The notes beneath the pieces were generated by a model that was not told the DNA's origin, did no database searches, and worked only from the letters and a program-made list of their open reading frames with translations. From Marinilactibacillus sp. Marseille-P9653 (GTDB lineage: Bacteria > Bacillota > Bacilli > Lactobacillales > Carnobacteriaceae_A), in contig NZ_CAKAKH010000001.1 in assembly GCF_916618885.1 (NCBI RefSeq), positions 1,847,005 to 1,911,004 on the forward strand: a stretch of 64,000 bases of DNA, in the 5' to 3' direction. The translations under genes were made by a program, and so were the position numbers. This document shows positions 61,979 through 64,000 of the stretch, in pieces (position 1 is the first letter of the stretch; each line of letters opens with the position of its first letter).

Positions 61979-62836
61979 TTATAGTAGTTCTCCACAAGCT
62001 TCTTCTATTTTCAGTTTAAAAGCTTCTGCTAATTGTTCTGTGATCTTTCCACGTTGACCGCCATTCACTTTTTTCCCATCAATTGTATGAATAGGCATGA
62101 CTTCAATAGTCGTACTTGAACAAAAAACTTCATCGGCTTCTTGAAGTTGTTCTAACGTAAAAGGTTCTTCCTTAACTTCTATTCCTAATTCTTCTGCACA
62201 TTTGAGCCAAACGATTTTTGTCACACCCGGTAAAATCAAGTTTCCATCGGGATGAGTATAAATGGTGCCATCTTTAACAATTGCAACGTTTGAAGCAGAA
62301 CACTCTGTAACGATACCATCACGATGCAAAATCGCTTCTTCAGCATTTTTTTTATGTGCTTCGTGTTTGACCATGATGTTACCCAGAAGGCTAATGGACT
62401 TGATATCACATTTTAACCATCTGATGTCCGGTTCTGTAATGGTTGTAATACCATTTTCTATCTTTTGGGCATTTCTAGGTACTGCTGTTACATTTCCAGT
62501 TATCGTTGGTAAAACACTCATGTCAGGATATACATGATTTCTTGGAGAGGCCACTCCTCTGGTTGCTTGCAGATAAAGATTTCCAGTTTGTACGTCGCTC
62601 TCATTTAATAATTTAATCATCAGATTTTTCATTTCTTCTTTTGATTGAGGAATAATCATTTCAATCTTATCCGCACTAGAATATAGGCGGTCGACATGCT
62701 CATCTAAGCCAAAAAAATGACCGTTATAAGCTCTTACTACTTCATAAATGCCATCACCGAACTGATATCCTCTGTCTTCTGGGTCTATCTTAACTTCTTC
62801 TCGATCAACAATTTGGCTATTCCAGATTACTTTCAT
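61979..62836 (-). CDS. dat: D-amino acid aminotransferase
   Basis: A 285-residue fold-type IV PLP enzyme that interconverts D-Ala and D-Glu with 2-oxo acids, supplying D-Glu to MurD. It begins VIWNSQIVDREEVKIDPEDRGYQFGDGIYEVVR. The Schiff-base lysine is in SLLGNIMVKHEAHK (about residue 145), and ECSASNVAIV and EVFCSSTTIEVMPI form the cofactor and substrate pocket. It lies 22 bases after ecsB, so it may share its transcript. Confidence 0.94.
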   Translation of the reverse strand: MKVIWNSQIVDREEVKIDPEDRGYQFGDGIYEVVRAYNGHFFGLDEHVDRLYSSADKIEMIIPQSKEEMKNLMIKLLNESDVQTGNLYLQATRGVASPRNHVYPDMSVLPTITGNVTAVPRNAQKIENGITTITEPDIRWLKCDIKSISLLGNIMVKHEAHKKNAEEAILHRDGIVTECSASNVAIVKDGTIYTHPDGNLILPGVTKIVWLKCAEELGIEVKEEPFTLEQLQEADEVFCSSTTIEVMPIHTIDGKKVNGGQRGKITEQLAEAFKLKIEEACGELL

Positions 62837-62858
62837 GTCTTTATCCTCGTTTCTCTAA

Positions 62859-64000
62859 TTAAAATTGCTCCATCCGTTTTAAACGCTTAGGCAAATACAG
62901 TCTTGTAAACATCAAGATAAAGACCCCACCACCTAAAAATAAACTTGCACCGCTATAAATATCTTTGGCTAATCCGGTAAGAGTGAAAATAACCAAAACG
63001 ACTGCAAGAACTTCCGTTATTAAACGCTGGATGGATATTATTTTACCAGTCTCTTGAATCGGGTACAATTGAAAATAAAAATTTTGTTTGAACTGCTGGT
63101 AAATCGGCATCAATTGGAAACCAATTAGGTATAGAAAAAGTACCGCCAGCATCAGATTTAAAACAATCATTGTACTGAATGAAATTAATAAAATACCAAT
63201 TAAAACCAATCTACTGACAAGTCCGCTGTAGGAAGGATTTCTGTAGAAAGATCTTAAAATATAAAAGTAATGTGGTTGTGGGGATTTTCCAGACTGAAAG
63301 TCTATGACTTTGTCTAACCATCTCAACCGTCTTGGATGAGATTCAACAAAAGAGACCTCCGTGAATAAATTAATGAATCGAAAGAGTTTCTGCTGTCTAT
63401 TTTCTTCTTTTTCAATTACATCATTCCATTGTAATCTATTTGAATTTCGGTCCATTTTTTTACTGTATATGAACTGTATCAAGACGATGATTAGAGAAAA
63501 AAACAGCCCGAAAGATAATCCTACAAATATGCTCAAGGTAAACCCAAATAGACTAATCATCTTTCCTGCATGAGTATATAGTCCTTTCTTTAGAACATCA
63601 CTTTGAAAAAAACTCATAAATTGAAAATTCAAATCAATGTATTTAAAAAGAACTGAGGTAACTAAAAAAAGTGGCCAGATATTAAAGTTTATACCTTGCG
63701 TTACGACTAGCAAAGGCATCGCTGCCGCAGACACGAAGGCTACCGGAAAAGCTAATACTAGCAAACTCTTCCATACACTTTTTTTCAAGACAGGGATAAC
63801 CTCTGATTCTAATGGCAACAAAAAGACGATATCTGCTTGCTGCATTAATGTGGTGATTGTTCCACTGGCTACAACACCTACCATAAGAATTAACAAAATG
63901 AAACGAGGTAGTATAGCGCCTTGTTCAATTGTCTGGACGTAATTCGAGTAGCCAAATCCAGCAGCTCCAAGTACCAGCAATAACGCCAACACAAAATGAT
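62859..64000 (-). CDS. ecsB: ABC transporter permease EcsB, 5' end outside window
   Basis: About 380 residues are visible; the frame is open to the window edge and begins mid-protein (HFVLALLLVLG), so the true N-terminus is missing. Many hydrophobic segments and the block TTLMQQADIVFLLPLESEV match EcsB, the membrane part of the Ecs ABC exporter linked to secretion, proteolysis and competence in Bacillus. The C-terminus FTRLYLPKRLKRMEQF is complete. The ATPase EcsA should lie just beyond the window. A GTG at 63992 is in frame but is unlikely to be the start. Confidence 0.9.
   Translation of the reverse strand, partial: HFVLALLLVLGAAGFGYSNYVQTIEQGAILPRFILLILMVGVVASGTITTLMQQADIVFLLPLESEVIPVLKKSVWKSLLVLAFPVAFVSAAAMPLLVVTQGINFNIWPLFLVTSVLFKYIDLNFQFMSFFQSDVLKKGLYTHAGKMISLFGFTLSIFVGLSFGLFFSLIIVLIQFIYSKKMDRNSNRLQWNDVIEKEENRQQKLFRFINLFTEVSFVESHPRRLRWLDKVIDFQSGKSPQPHYFYILRSFYRNPSYSGLVSRLVLIGILLISFSTMIVLNLMLAVLFLYLIGFQLMPIYQQFKQNFYFQLYPIQETGKIISIQRLITEVLAVVLVIFTLTGLAKDIYSGASLFLGGGVFILMFTRLYLPKRLKRMEQF

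Overview
The window is an ordinary, gene-dense piece of a low-GC Firmicutes chromosome. The gene content points to Lactobacillales, most likely a Carnobacteriaceae-type organism. This is inferred from the division/cell-wall cluster with a PASTA-bearing PBP2x-like protein, ClpE under CtsR boxes, the Spx-MecA-CoiA-PepF block, strong AGGAGG ribosome binding sites and U-rich terminators. I see no rRNA, tRNA, CRISPR array, prophage or insertion sequence. Almost everything is on the minus strand; the plus-strand exceptions are patA, clpE, a GNAT gene, a CYTH gene, the SpxH-like gene and a small PepSY-like gene.

Layout, left to right. 1-12.2 kb: the dcw cluster read leftward (mraZ, rsmH, ftsL, pbp2x, mraY, murD, murG, divIB, ftsA, ftsZ, sepF, ylmG), headed by a period-10 set of MraZ-type boxes. 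12.4-13.9 kb: a DUF3397 membrane protein, rpmF and yceD. 14-19.6 kb: tmcAL and the yqeG-yqeH-yhbY-nadD-yqeK-rsfS-yqeM block (ribosome assembly, NAD and tRNA modification). 19.7-24.4 kb: ykuJ, an aminotransferase, a beta-hydroxyacid dehydrogenase and ptsHI. 24.4-30.4 kb: clpE with a two-site CtsR operator, prfC, an AI-2E-type permease and a GNAT enzyme. 30.4-35 kb: DUF3006 plus a ComEC-like MBL hydrolase, an RluA-type synthase, NAD kinase, RelQ and a CYTH protein. 35-40.6 kb: a reduced SpxH-like protein, PepF, CoiA, MecA and Spx. 40.9-44.2 kb: lipoate ligase, a YhfI-type MBL protein and a HemY-like flavoprotein. 44.6-55.5 kb: the translation/replication block rplT-rpmI-infC (L20-type leader), thrS (T-box), dnaI, dnaB, nrdR, coaE, mutM, polA. 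55.6-64 kb: murC, an apparent N-terminal remnant of the SftA DNA translocase, ytpR, pepA, a PepSY-like protein, trmB, ytmP, D-amino acid aminotransferase and ecsB (cut by the window end).

The genes fall into connected themes. One is peptidoglycan precursor synthesis and septum formation (mur, mraY, pbp2x, fts, sepF, with dat supplying D-amino acids and murC at a distance). A second is Clp-centred proteolysis and stress control: ClpE, MecA, Spx and the SpxH-like adaptor lie within 16 kb, with RelQ close by. A third is translation, with three RNA-level or start-codon controls in a row: the T-box on thrS, the leader and attenuator on infC, and an AUA start codon for infC.

I did not find an obviously new multi-gene system. 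The most unusual items are the lone SftA N-terminal domain where a full translocase is expected, the SpxH-like protein without its CXXC and C-terminal part, the AUA start of infC, the HemY-like gene without visible heme genes, and several long inverted repeats that are not classical terminators.
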